Source: DATBWZ01 sp036514535
GTDB lineage: Bacteria > JAMCPX01 > DATBWZ01
Length of the DNA stretch: 21,088 bases
NCBI GenBank assembly: GCA_036514535.1
Contig: DATBWZ010000110.1
Coordinates: 1-21,088 of the forward strand
Direction of reading: 5' to 3'
Part shown: piece by piece, positions 14,344-21,088 of the stretch
How positions within the stretch are numbered: position 1 is the stretch's first letter
Layout of the letters: the number at the start of each line of letters is the position of its first letter
Notes under the pieces: model-generated
Database searches by the model: none
Seen by the model: the letters and a program-made list of their open reading frames with translations, nothing else
Told to the model about the DNA's origin: nothing
Program-made: the position numbers and the translations under genes

Positions 14344-15219
14344 TTACTCAATATTCTGGATTTGCTCACGCATTCTTTCCAGTTCGGTCTTGATGTCTAT
14401 GCAGTTCTGGATGATCCTGTGCTCGTTTGCTTTGGCTGAAAGAGTGGTAGTTTCTCTGAGCATTTCCTGTATAAAAAAGTCAAGTTTTTTCCCCTTGGGT
14501 TCTTCCTTGCATATCATGAATCTCTCAAATTCCTCAATATGAAATTTTAATCTGCTTGTCTCCTCGGTAAAATCCCTTTTTTCAAGCCAAAGTGCAAATT
14601 CCTGCTCTATCCTGCTATGTTCCGATGCTGCTTCTGGCGATGCTATGCTGGCTTTTGCGAAAAATTCCTCTTTTTTCTCTAATTTGTATTTCGGATGGAT
14701 GCGCAGTATTTTTTTCAATCCTGCTTTTATTTTTTTTAGGCGGTTTTTAAGTTCCATGAATATTTTTTTTCCTTCCCGTATCCTTGAGATATTCAGCATT
14801 GCCATTGCGTTATTAAAAGCAGAATTGATACCGCTTTCCAGCTCTGTCATTGGTATGTTATGAGTTAATTCAGGTTCTTTGATGATCTGGATAAGTGAAG
14901 GGAGGTCAATTTTACCTTTTACTTTAAATTTTTTCTGTATCTCACTTATTTCTTTGAGTAATTGCCTGATGAATTCTTCTGATGGCAGAATTGTGGAGTT
15001 TGTTTTTTTTACCGGCTGGATAGTTATAAGGACATCAAATCGCCCCCTGAAGAAATTCTTTTTTATAAGGTTTCTGAGTTTTATCTCGTTTTCACCCGCA
15101 GGAACCGGGAATTTCATCCCTATTTCTGTTGATTTGCTGTTTAGAGATTTAATTTCCGCAGTTATAAAAAATCCGTTAATAGTGCTTTTCCCTCTTCCAA
15201 AACCAGTCATACTTTTCAT
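14344..15219 (-). CDS. YicC family endoribonuclease-like protein
   Basis: 291 residues. The N-terminal M-K-S-M-T-G-F-G-R-G and A-E-I-K-S-L-N-S-K segments are the YicC signature, and the C-terminal half (E-E-T-S-R-L-K-F-H-I-E-E-F, K-K-L-D-F-F-I-Q-E-M-L-R-E) is the DUF1732 part. E. coli YicC is reported to act as an endoribonuclease, so an RNA-processing role is inferred. The start codon shares one base with the previous gene's stop (TAATG), and GGAG lies upstream. YicC next to gmk is a widely conserved pairing. Confidence 0.93.
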   Translation of the reverse strand: MKSMTGFGRGKSTINGFFITAEIKSLNSKSTEIGMKFPVPAGENEIKLRNLIKKNFFRGRFDVLITIQPVKKTNSTILPSEEFIRQLLKEISEIQKKFKVKGKIDLPSLIQIIKEPELTHNIPMTELESGINSAFNNAMAMLNISRIREGKKIFMELKNRLKKIKAGLKKILRIHPKYKLEKKEEFFAKASIASPEAASEHSRIEQEFALWLEKRDFTEETSRLKFHIEEFERFMICKEEPKGKKLDFFIQEMLRETTTLSAKANEHRIIQNCIDIKTELERMREQIQNIE

Positions 15220-15761
15220 TATTTCACTCCGTCTAATTTTTTTAGTTGATTAAGGTAAATAAGCCTGATTATGCTGAATGTATCCATTAAATGGTGTGCC
15301 GCGTAATCGGGGTATGTCCACTGTAGGGGGGCAAATCCCCCATTCCTGTAAATAAGTTCAATTTCAGCATATACCCCCTCGCCAAGATAGATCCTGTGCG
15401 GGCTGTTTTTGAATGTTGACAGAACAAGATTATTTCTTGAAAGCAGCCCAGGATCAATGTTTATCCTCCTTCTGCTGTGTTCGTCAATGAAATTCTTTTC
15501 TGCCTCAAAGGAGAACTTTTTGACCGATACAAGTTTATCCGGTTCTATCAGATTTTTCAGGGAGATCATGCGTTTTTTTAAGCCCTCGCCCATTTCGTCT
15601 GAGTAATATTCTGTGAAGGTAAAATCAAATTCTCCGCCAACGTAATCAATTTCACCGTATTTCCGCTCTGTTAGCTCCATTGCTTTTATAAAAAACTCCT
15701 TATGTCTGTATGTTGCTGCCAGCACCAATTTCTGAGGCTCAGTTCTGACTGGGGTGCTCAT
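15219..15761 (-). CDS. DUF4416 family protein
   Basis: 180 residues with no signal peptide or membrane segment. The sequence contains K-L-V-L-A-A-T-Y, G-G-E-F-D-F-T-F-T-E-Y-Y-S-D-E-M-G near residues 42-58, a central N-I-D-P-G-L-L segment, R-I-Y-L-G-E-G-V-Y-A-E-I, and W-T-Y-P-D-Y-A near 145. Together these match DUF4416, for which I know no function. It overlaps the mutase stop by 4 nt (ATGA) and touches yicC, so it is translationally coupled on both sides. The conserved acidic and aromatic residues suggest an enzyme or ligand-binding protein, but that is only a guess. Confidence 0.8.
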   Translation of the reverse strand: MSTPVRTEPQKLVLAATYRHKEFFIKAMELTERKYGEIDYVGGEFDFTFTEYYSDEMGEGLKKRMISLKNLIEPDKLVSVKKFSFEAEKNFIDEHSRRRINIDPGLLSRNNLVLSTFKNSPHRIYLGEGVYAEIELIYRNGGFAPLQWTYPDYAAHHLMDTFSIIRLIYLNQLKKLDGVK

Positions 15762-17173
15762 GTATGCTTGTTTATTGTTTTTTTAATTGCGGCCAGGATG
15801 GTATTGACTCTTTCATCAGAGTCCGATTCACAGTATAGTCTCAGGATAGGTTCTGTGCCGGATAGCCGCGCCATTACCCAGGAATTGTCTGCCAGTATGA
15901 ATTTTAAACCATCAGATGTGTTTGTGTCTTTTACATTTATGCCCGCAATGCTTCCGGGACGGAAATTTGGAAGGAACTTTTTCAGTCCGTGGTTGTCAGA
16001 ATTCAGGTGAAGATCTATCCTCTTAAAGGTATGAAAGCCAACTAAATCCATCAGGCTGGAAACCGCGTTTTTGAGGGAGATTCCTTTTTTAATGCACATT
16101 TCTGAGAGAATCAGGGCGTTCAGGATGCTGTCCCTTTCGGGGATATGCTTGGTGATACCGATGCCGCCGCTCTCCTCGCCGCCCATGAGAATATTTCCTT
16201 CAAGCATAAGTTTACAGATATGCTTGAACCCAACCGGCGTAATATGCAACTTTCTCCCGTATATTACGGAGAGCCTGTCAATCATGTTGCTGACGGTTAT
16301 TGTTTTTGCTACATCGCCTTTCCATTTCTTTTCTTCCACAAGATAGCGGAGTATCAGGGCGAATATCTTATGGGAATCAATAAAGTCTCCGGAATTATCA
16401 ACACCGCCGATGCGGTCAGCGTCTCCATCCAGTGCGAATCCCATCTCCGCATTATGCTTTTTGACTGTGTCGGCCAGCGGATCAATATTCGGCGGACATG
16501 GTTCGGGATTATATCCGCCGAAGGTGGGATTCAACTCGTTCCGCAGGGTAATAACTTCCCATCCGAGTTCAGCAAGCAGGGTATCCAGATAACCTATGCC
16601 GGCGCCATACATTGAGTCTACAACTACCTTTTTTTTCTCTGACCTGAGCGCTTCAAAATCAACGAGTTTTTGAAGCGCCTTAAAATACCGTTCTTTCAGG
16701 AAGGTTATTCTTATTATCTTGCTTTCCAATCCGTCATTGAATGATAAGTCTGTCTTGATTTTCAGGTTCTTTGAATTTATCTCCCTCTCGATCGCCATGT
16801 TTATGGAAGGCAGAGATGAGCCGCCATAGTCGCCTTTAAATTTTATGCCGTTAAACATGAATGGGTTGTGGCTTGCTGTAACCATAATTGCGCCGTCCAG
16901 AGCAAGAGATTTTACGCTGAAGGATACTACCGGAGTAGGTACAAAATTATTTGAAAAGTATACGGGTATCCTGTTTGATGCCAGAACACGAGCTGCTTCC
17001 ATGGCAAATTCTTTTGAAAGAAACCTCGTATCGTATCCTATGAGTATTCCTTTGCCTTTGCCTGTTTTCTTCACCTGGTTTGCGATTGCCTGCGCTACAA
17101 TTTCTACCCGGTCAAAGGTAAAATCTTTTGCAATTACCCCCCTCCATCCATCCGTGCCAAAAGCAATTTTCAT
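15758..17173 (-). CDS. Phosphoglucomutase/phosphomannomutase family protein
   Basis: 471 residues, the alpha-D-phosphohexomutase superfamily. It interconverts sugar 1- and 6-phosphates through a phosphoserine. Visible sites: start motif F-G-T-D-G-W-R-G (5-12), phosphoserine loop T-A-S-H-N-P (S101), magnesium loop D-G-D-A-D-R (249-254), sugar-selectivity loop G-E-E-S-G-G (332-337), and phosphate-binding S-G-T-E-P with a following arginine (438-445). A good GGAG Shine-Dalgarno lies between it and the upstream gene, 11 nt away. Its place after the sugar-phosphate transferase suggests it supplies a sugar 1-phosphate for nucleotide-sugar formation. Glucose versus mannose specificity cannot be decided from sequence. 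Confidence 0.92.
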   Translation of the reverse strand: MKIAFGTDGWRGVIAKDFTFDRVEIVAQAIANQVKKTGKGKGILIGYDTRFLSKEFAMEAARVLASNRIPVYFSNNFVPTPVVSFSVKSLALDGAIMVTASHNPFMFNGIKFKGDYGGSSLPSINMAIEREINSKNLKIKTDLSFNDGLESKIIRITFLKERYFKALQKLVDFEALRSEKKKVVVDSMYGAGIGYLDTLLAELGWEVITLRNELNPTFGGYNPEPCPPNIDPLADTVKKHNAEMGFALDGDADRIGGVDNSGDFIDSHKIFALILRYLVEEKKWKGDVAKTITVSNMIDRLSVIYGRKLHITPVGFKHICKLMLEGNILMGGEESGGIGITKHIPERDSILNALILSEMCIKKGISLKNAVSSLMDLVGFHTFKRIDLHLNSDNHGLKKFLPNFRPGSIAGINVKDTNTSDGLKFILADNSWVMARLSGTEPILRLYCESDSDERVNTILAAIKKTINKHT

Positions 17174-17184
17174 TCTATCTCCTT

Positions 17185-18588
17185 TTAATAAGCATTTTTA
17201 TTTATAACCCCTTTAAGAAGTGTCAGAAGCATAATCTTGAAATCAAAAGAGATTGACCAGTTTTCTATGTAAAATATATCGTGTTCAATCCTTTTTTCAA
17301 TGGACGTATTTCCTCTCCAACCGTTTATCTGAGCCCAGCCTGTTATGCCTGCTTTTACCTTGTGTCTTAGCATATACTTTGGAACATTTTTTCTGAATTG
17401 TTCAATCAGGGACGACCTCTCCGGTCTTGGGCCAACTATGCTCATATCGCCCTTCAGGACATTGATAAATTGAGGGATCTCGTCCATGCTAAGCCTTCTG
17501 AGAATTGAACCGACCTTGGTTCTCCTCGGGTCATTCTTAACTGCCCATACCGCTCCAATGTTTTCTTCAGCGTCTGCAACCATAGATCTGAATTTTAACA
17601 TTCTGAATATCTTTCCATCCAGCCCCATCCGTTCCTGGGTATAAAAAACAGTTCCCTCTGATGTTAATTTTATCAAAATTGCAATAACCCCCATCAATGG
17701 GGAGAGCAAAATCAGGACAATGATTGAGATTGTTATGTCCATCAGACGCTTCAGAATCAGGCTCCATCCATACATGGGGGAGTCCTGCAGGTTGATGATA
17801 GGCAGTCCATCCAGTTCTTCAAAGCTGCTTTTGAGTGTGGCGAACTGATACAGGTCAGGAATAACTTTGATATCCACAGGTGTATCTCCTATCAATTTAA
17901 GAATATCCTCAATTCTCTCGTGGGCGTCAAAGGGAATGGCGATAAAAACCTGATCCGTTTCTCCTTGCTCAAGAATACTTCCGATGTCTTCGTATCTTCC
18001 TATTACGGGAATATTTTCTATTAGAGTTCCTAACTTTTCAATATCTCTTGTAAGAAATCCTGTTATTTTTAATCCAAACTCGGGGTGCTCATTTATTCTT
18101 TTTACCAGTTCCCTGCCGAGTTCTCCCGCTCCTATAATAATTATGTGTCTTAAATTATGCCCTCTTTTCCTGACAATTTTCATTACCTTTCTGAAGCTTG
18201 CGCGTACTATTGTAATTCCAATGATATGGATCACTCCGAAATAAATGAAAACAAGCCTTGAGTAATGGTTCTCCCTGAAAAGGTAGGTTAGGGTTATGAA
18301 TATTATAAGCGAAAGGAAGGATGCTTTCATAATATTCAAGAACTCCTGAAAGAAGGACGATGCGCGCATTGCGCGGTATAACCCCATCGCCTTATAAACA
18401 ATGCCCCAGATCATCCAGATCGGAAGAAGAAGTTTTATATATGGAAGTAACTCCGGAATGCCTCTGTAAACGGGAATGATTGGCACAAAAAACCTTGTGA
18501 AATATGCTGAGAGCCAGGCAAGGGAGACAACAATTATGTCCAAAATAAAGAGGATACTTATGAAAAACTGGCTGTATTCTTTAAGCAT
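17185..18588 (-). CDS. Polyprenyl-phosphate sugar-1-phosphate transferase (WbaP/WcaJ type)
   Basis: 467 residues, an inner-membrane enzyme that starts surface polysaccharide repeat units by moving a sugar phosphate from a nucleotide sugar to undecaprenyl phosphate. It has four N-terminal membrane helices (about 8-30, 47-68, 88-104, 112-130), then a Rossmann-like domain with G-A-G-E-L-G (153-158). A membrane-associated catalytic domain follows from about 278 (K-R-L-M-D-I, L-L-S-P), with L-K-F-R-S-M (331-336), D-A-E-E (339-342), R-L-S-M-D-E-I-P-Q (365-373) and I-V-G-P-R-P-E (384-390). Full length for the family. The start overlaps the glycosyltransferase end by 8 nt with no clear Shine-Dalgarno. 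The sugar (glucose or galactose) is not determinable. Confidence 0.95.
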   Translation of the reverse strand: MLKEYSQFFISILFILDIIVVSLAWLSAYFTRFFVPIIPVYRGIPELLPYIKLLLPIWMIWGIVYKAMGLYRAMRASSFFQEFLNIMKASFLSLIIFITLTYLFRENHYSRLVFIYFGVIHIIGITIVRASFRKVMKIVRKRGHNLRHIIIIGAGELGRELVKRINEHPEFGLKITGFLTRDIEKLGTLIENIPVIGRYEDIGSILEQGETDQVFIAIPFDAHERIEDILKLIGDTPVDIKVIPDLYQFATLKSSFEELDGLPIINLQDSPMYGWSLILKRLMDITISIIVLILLSPLMGVIAILIKLTSEGTVFYTQERMGLDGKIFRMLKFRSMVADAEENIGAVWAVKNDPRRTKVGSILRRLSMDEIPQFINVLKGDMSIVGPRPERSSLIEQFRKNVPKYMLRHKVKAGITGWAQINGWRGNTSIEKRIEHDIFYIENWSISFDFKIMLLTLLKGVINKNAY

Positions 18589-19711
18589 ATAGTAGCAATG
18601 GGTCCTTCAGTACTTTATTAAGACAGTTCTTGAACTCCGTTAAGAACCTTTTGGAAGAGAACCGGAGTGCATGCTCCCTTATTTTTGAAGGATCAAATTT
18701 ATCCCTGTTTTTTTCAAAGGTTCTAATCCCTTCAGCAAGAGAATCAGGGTAGGGCGCATAGAAGAAAACGCCCGTAGGGGAATAAGGGCTTTCAAGTGGA
18801 ATAATTGTTTCAAGAGCACCGCCTTTCCCAAGCGCGATTACCGGTTTTCCGCAGGATTGCGCTTCCAGTGCGGCAATTCCGAAATCTTCCTGCCCGGGCA
18901 GCAGGAATGCTGTGCACCCCTGCATGAGTTCCAGGACTCTTTCCCTCGGAATCCAGCCTGTGAACTCAATGTTTTTTGATGCCATTCTTTTTAGGTTCTT
19001 TTCCATCTGTCCGGAACCGACAATAATCAGATTTTTCCCAAGCCTTGAGACAGCTTCCATTGCATGTTCTATCATTTTGTAAGGTGCAAATGCAGAAACA
19101 ATCAGGTAATAGCCATTGTCTTTTCTGCTTATTGCGAAATAATCCGTATCCACAGGAGGGTAAATGACCGCTGAATCTATACCTGTGTATTTTTTTAATC
19201 GTTTTGCCACAAAACCAGATATGGAAACAGGTGTATCAATTCGTTGCATTGAAGTAATATCCCACATTCTCAGGTAATTTAGAAATAATGAAGTCAGTAC
19301 CCTGTTAACCCCTGAGATTTTTTCGTTTTCAAAATATTCCCATGCCATGTCCCATGCATATCTCATGGGTGTGAAGATATAGGATACATGGTGCGTTTCG
19401 GGTGGTGTTATAATCCCTTTGGCAACGCAGTGGCTTAGGCTTATAACCAGGTCATATTCCTTGAAATTAAATCTTTCAATGGCGGCTGGAAACAGGGGGA
19501 GGTAGTACCTGTAGAATGATTTTACTCCAGGAAGGTACTGGATAAATGAGTGGTAAATTCTGTGGCTTTCTATTTCCGTTGATACGCTTTCGGGAACATG
19601 AAAAAGGCAGTATAAATCCGCTGATGGGAAGAGTTGCAATACAGATTCAAGAACCTTTTCGCCTCCGCGCATTCCGTTAAGCCAATCATGTACTACTGCG
19701 ATTTTACGCAT
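18581..19711 (-). CDS. GT4-family glycosyltransferase
   Basis: 376 residues, predicted GT-B fold retaining glycosyltransferase for polysaccharide assembly. The N-terminal half carries V-V-H-D-W-L-N-G-M-R-G-G-E-K (6-19), a common acceptor-side start in this family. The C-terminal half has the donor-binding G-W-I-P-R-E-R-V (252-259) and the E-x7-E motif E275-D-F-G-I-A-A-L-E283, then C-G-K-P-V-I-A. No membrane segment is evident, so it is probably peripheral at the cytoplasmic face. It is first in the minus-strand cluster and starts 6 nt after a perfect-consensus promoter, with no Shine-Dalgarno, suggesting a leaderless transcript. Sugar specificity unknown. Confidence 0.92.
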   Translation of the reverse strand: MRKIAVVHDWLNGMRGGEKVLESVLQLFPSADLYCLFHVPESVSTEIESHRIYHSFIQYLPGVKSFYRYYLPLFPAAIERFNFKEYDLVISLSHCVAKGIITPPETHHVSYIFTPMRYAWDMAWEYFENEKISGVNRVLTSLFLNYLRMWDITSMQRIDTPVSISGFVAKRLKKYTGIDSAVIYPPVDTDYFAISRKDNGYYLIVSAFAPYKMIEHAMEAVSRLGKNLIIVGSGQMEKNLKRMASKNIEFTGWIPRERVLELMQGCTAFLLPGQEDFGIAALEAQSCGKPVIALGKGGALETIIPLESPYSPTGVFFYAPYPDSLAEGIRTFEKNRDKFDPSKIREHALRFSSKRFLTEFKNCLNKVLKDPLLLYA

Positions 19712-19717
19712 AGAAAA

Positions 19718-19745
19718 ATTATAGCAATTTGAAAAGGGTTGTCAA
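19718..19745 (-). promoter_or_regulatory. Perfect-consensus sigma-70 promoter of the polysaccharide cluster
   Basis: On the minus strand TTGACA (19745-19740), 16 nt, TATAAT (19723-19718): both hexamers match 6/6. The ATG at 19711 begins 7 nt after the -10 box, where transcription would normally start. The promoter begins just after the tRNA terminator and probably serves all seven downstream genes. Confidence 0.85.
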
Positions 19746-19751
19746 TTAATT

Positions 19752-19785
19752 AAAAAACGGATTATAATCCTTGTTAAGGATAATC
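19752..19785 (-). terminator. Rho-independent terminator of the tRNA gene
   Basis: Read on the minus strand: GATTAT and CCTT, loop AAC, then AAGG, a 3-nt bulge and ATAATC close a hairpin, followed by CG and six T's (19757-19752). It begins 2 nt after the tRNA end and lies before the glycosyltransferase promoter, insulating the two units. Confidence 0.7.
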
Positions 19786-19786
19786 T

Positions 19787-19860
19787 TGGCGGCGGGGGGA
19801 GTCGAACCCTCGGCGCGCGGCTTATGAGACCGCTGCTCTAACCACCTGAGCTACGCCGCC
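19787..19860 (-). tRNA. tRNA-Met (anticodon CAT), elongator type
   Basis: A 74-nt cloverleaf including the discriminator A (19787), with no encoded CCA. Acceptor arms GGCGGCG/CGCCGCC pair over 7 bp. The D arm is GCTC/GAGC. The anticodon arm is GCGGT/GCCGC with loop CTCATAA and CAT at 19826-19824, and the variable loop has 5 nt. The T arm is GAGGG/CCCCC with loop TTCGACT and one A-C mismatch (50:64). A paired G1-C72 rules against initiator tRNA, which is unpaired there in bacteria. A CAT anticodon can also be tRNA-Ile2 with lysidine; sequence similarity leans to elongator Met. Confidence 0.9.
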
Positions 19861-19871
19861 AGGTTATGACT

Positions 19872-19901
19872 ATTGTATTGAATGTTACTATGAGTTGTCA
19901 A
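19872..19901 (-). promoter_or_regulatory. Promoter of the tRNA gene
   Basis: On the minus strand TTGACA (19901-19896), 18 nt spacer, TACAAT (19877-19872): 6/6 and 5/6 matches. The predicted start near 19865 lies about 5 nt before the mature tRNA 5' end, leaving a short leader for RNase P. Confidence 0.75.
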
Positions 19902-19924
19902 AAAAAATTTACTTTAAATTTTTC

Positions 19925-19953
19925 TTGCTATAAAATTTGTTATATATTAAAAT
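19925..19953 (+). promoter_or_regulatory. Promoter of rpsB-tsf
   Basis: TTGCTA (19925-19930), 17 nt, TAAAAT (19948-19953): 4/6 and 5/6 matches. It gives a predicted start near 19960 and a leader of about 130 nt, which contains the tandem repeats described separately. Confidence 0.55.
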
Positions 19954-19973
19954 CAAAAATTCGGTCGTTGTAA

Positions 19974-20047
19974 GTGTCTGCATTAAAGCGGACATAATAC
20001 ACATGGCATCTGACTGTGCGGCGGTGTCTGTTAAAGCGGATTTCCGC
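19974..20047 (+). promoter_or_regulatory. rpsB leader with tandem repeats and hairpins, candidate S2 autoregulatory element
   Basis: GTGTCTGCATTAAAGCGGA (19974-19992) recurs as GTGTCTGTTAAAGCGGA (20024-20040), 50 bp apart. Copy one folds as TGTCTGC/GCGGACA (7 pairs, one G-T) around ATTAAA (19975-19994). Copy two can fold likewise through TCTG/CGGA, or instead pair GCGG (20036-20039 or 20021-20024) with CCGC (20044-20047). Repeated, alternative stems in a ribosomal protein leader are what autogenous control by the product would look like. The rpsB start follows at 20090 after GGAGG. Confidence 0.5.
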
Positions 20048-20089
20048 ATGGAGTGAAGGTGCCAGAGGAAAAACCAAAGGAGGTAACAA

Positions 20090-20890
20090 ATGGTTACAAT
20101 GAAGGAATTACTTGAAGCTGGTGTCCATTTCGGACACCAGACTCAGCGATGGAATCCCAAGATGAAGAACTATATCTACGGCGCAAGAAACGGCATTTAC
20201 ATTGTTGATCTCCAAAAAACTCTCAGATTTTTCAAGGAGGCTTATCAGTTTATGGTGAAGACAGTGGGTGCAGGCGGCAATATTCTCTTTGTAGGCACCA
20301 AAAAACAGGCACAGGAGACAGTGAGAGAGGAGGCGCAGCGCTGCGGGATGTTTTTTGTCACTAACAGATGGCTTGGCGGGATGCTTACTAATTTTTCAAC
20401 AATACGGAAAAGTGTTGACAGGCTGAGAGAGATTGAAAAAATGTCCCAGGATGGAACATTCAACCTTCTGCCCAAAAAAGAAGTTTTTCTCCTTGGAAAA
20501 GAGAAGATAAAACTTGAGAGATACCTCGGCGGTGTAAAGGACATGAAAAAACTTCCCGATGCACTCTTTGTAATAGATACAAAGAGTGAAAATATCGCTG
20601 TTCAGGAAGCAAGGAAATTGAATATTCCGGTTGTAGGCGTTGTGGATACCAACTGCGATCCTGATTATATAACTTATGTAATCCCGGGAAACGATGATGC
20701 TATCAGGGCAATTAAACTTTATGCAACAAAGGTGGCGGATGCGTGCCTTGAAGGTCTTAGATTGAGGGAATCTGTGCCAGCAGAGGCGTCCAGGGAGGAA
20801 TCTGCTCCGACAAGGGAAGATGTTCAGATGGATGAAACGATGTTAGACGGTCCCATGGATAATATAGAGGACAAGGCAGCGGGGGTTTAA
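20090..20890 (+). CDS. rpsB: 30S ribosomal protein S2
   Basis: 266 residues. Signature elements include L-L-E-A-G-V-H-F-G-H-Q-T-Q-R-W-N-P-K-M (7-25), Y-G-A-R-N-G-I-Y-I-V-D-L-Q-K-T, F-V-G-T-K-K-Q-A, N-R-W-L-G-G-M-L-T-N-F and P-V-V-G-V-V-D-T-N-C-D-P. The body is standard; the C-terminal 35 residues form an acidic tail that varies between species. The start has a strong GGAGG. An internal ATG three codons in has no separate ribosome site. It binds S1 and the 30S head and is co-transcribed with tsf. Confidence 0.99.
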   Translation: MVTMKELLEAGVHFGHQTQRWNPKMKNYIYGARNGIYIVDLQKTLRFFKEAYQFMVKTVGAGGNILFVGTKKQAQETVREEAQRCGMFFVTNRWLGGMLTNFSTIRKSVDRLREIEKMSQDGTFNLLPKKEVFLLGKEKIKLERYLGGVKDMKKLPDALFVIDTKSENIAVQEARKLNIPVVGVVDTNCDPDYITYVIPGNDDAIRAIKLYATKVADACLEGLRLRESVPAEASREESAPTREDVQMDETMLDGPMDNIEDKAAGV

Positions 20891-20891
20891 C

Positions 20892-21088
20892 GTGTCTGTA
20901 TCAATGGAGCTTGTTAAGCAGTTAAGGGATAAGACGAACGCGAGCATAATGAGTTGCAAAAGGGCAATAGAAGATGCTCAGGGGGATATAAACAAGGCAA
21001 TGGAATTGCTCCGGACATGGGGTATGGCCATAGCAAATAAGAAGGCAAGCAGGGTTGCAACAGAGGGAGTTGTATTCTCATACATTCA
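20892..21088 (+). CDS. tsf: Elongation factor Ts, N-terminal fragment
   Basis: The first roughly 65 residues run off the right edge. L-V-K-Q-L-R-D-K-T-N-A-S-I-M-S-C-K-R-A-I and G-D-I-N-K-A-M-E-L-L-R match the EF-Ts N-terminal domain (usual L-R-E-x-T-G-A-G-M-M-D-C-K-x-A-L), followed by K-K-A-S-R-V-A-T-E-G. It catalyses nucleotide exchange on EF-Tu. I chose GTG 20892, one base after the rpsB stop with GGGGG 7 nt upstream, because it gives the usual N-terminal length. ATG 20904 is the alternative. Confidence 0.95.
   Translation, partial: MSVSMELVKQLRDKTNASIMSCKRAIEDAQGDINKAMELLRTWGMAIANKKASRVATEGVVFSYI

Noticed and set aside
16145..16615. 156-codon open frame on the plus strand inside the phosphohexomutase gene
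   Set aside because: It is opposite conserved catalytic segments and shows no domain pattern; a shadow frame.
19787..19860. Initiator tRNA-fMet
   Set aside because: Position 1-72 is a G-C pair, whereas bacterial initiators are unpaired there.
1..21088. Phage, transposon, CRISPR or secretion-system island
   Set aside because: No integrase, transposase, spacer array, terminal repeats or abrupt composition change was seen; the tRNA has no adjacent integrase or repeated 3' end.

Overview
This 21.1 kb window looks like chromosomal DNA from an uncultured or poorly sampled Gram-negative bacterium with an AT-rich genome. Two things support Gram-negative: an RND tripartite efflux pump and a signal-peptide beta-barrel protein. 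DUF502, DUF4416, a YicC-gmk pair, a NifA-like sigma-54 activator beside glnA, and a short His-type Fe-superoxide dismutase together suggest a lineage near Desulfobacterota, Nitrospirota, Schekmanbacteria or Omnitrophota. That placement is inference only. I see no phage genes, transposases, CRISPR array or other sign of a mobile region. No gene-free gap exceeds about 230 bases.

Layout, left to right. (1) 1-3602, plus strand: the end of an RND membrane-fusion protein, the RND permease, and a small PII-like protein as one operon. (2) 3641-5462, minus: an orphan TRAP-type binding protein (DctP-like) followed by an SCP2-like lipid-carrier-fold protein, read from a promoter that overlaps a perfect palindrome. 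(3) 5690-8822, plus: an outer-membrane beta-barrel candidate, then phosphofructokinase and an atypical long class II aldolase only 2 nt apart. This pairs two consecutive glycolytic steps. (4) 8913-9545, minus: DUF502 membrane protein, divergent from superoxide dismutase (9688-10266) and a small lipoprotein-like gene. (5) 10608-12023, minus: glutamine synthetase with a GG-N10-GC sigma-54 promoter overlapping a TATAAT box. Just upstream is a NifA-like activator, the obvious candidate to drive it. (6) 12174-19711, minus: a tightly packed run of seven genes: glycosyltransferase, polyprenyl-phosphate sugar phosphotransferase, phosphohexomutase, DUF4416, YicC, guanylate kinase and the NifA-like regulator. 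Most junctions overlap or nearly touch. (7) 19787-19860: tRNA-Met(CAT), minus strand, with its own promoter and terminator. (8) 20090-21088, plus: rpsB and the start of tsf, behind a leader with tandem repeats that can fold as hairpins.

The individual genes are mostly recognisable housekeeping families. The more interesting signals are regulatory or contextual. Several promoters place the expected transcription start at, or within a few bases of, the start codon with no Shine-Dalgarno (leaderless candidates). The glnA promoter combines two sigma-factor signatures. The TRAP/SCP2 pair has no transporter membrane subunits and lacks the usual carboxylate-binding arginine, which hints at a lipid or other hydrophobic ligand. 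I did not find a convincing wholly new multi-gene system.
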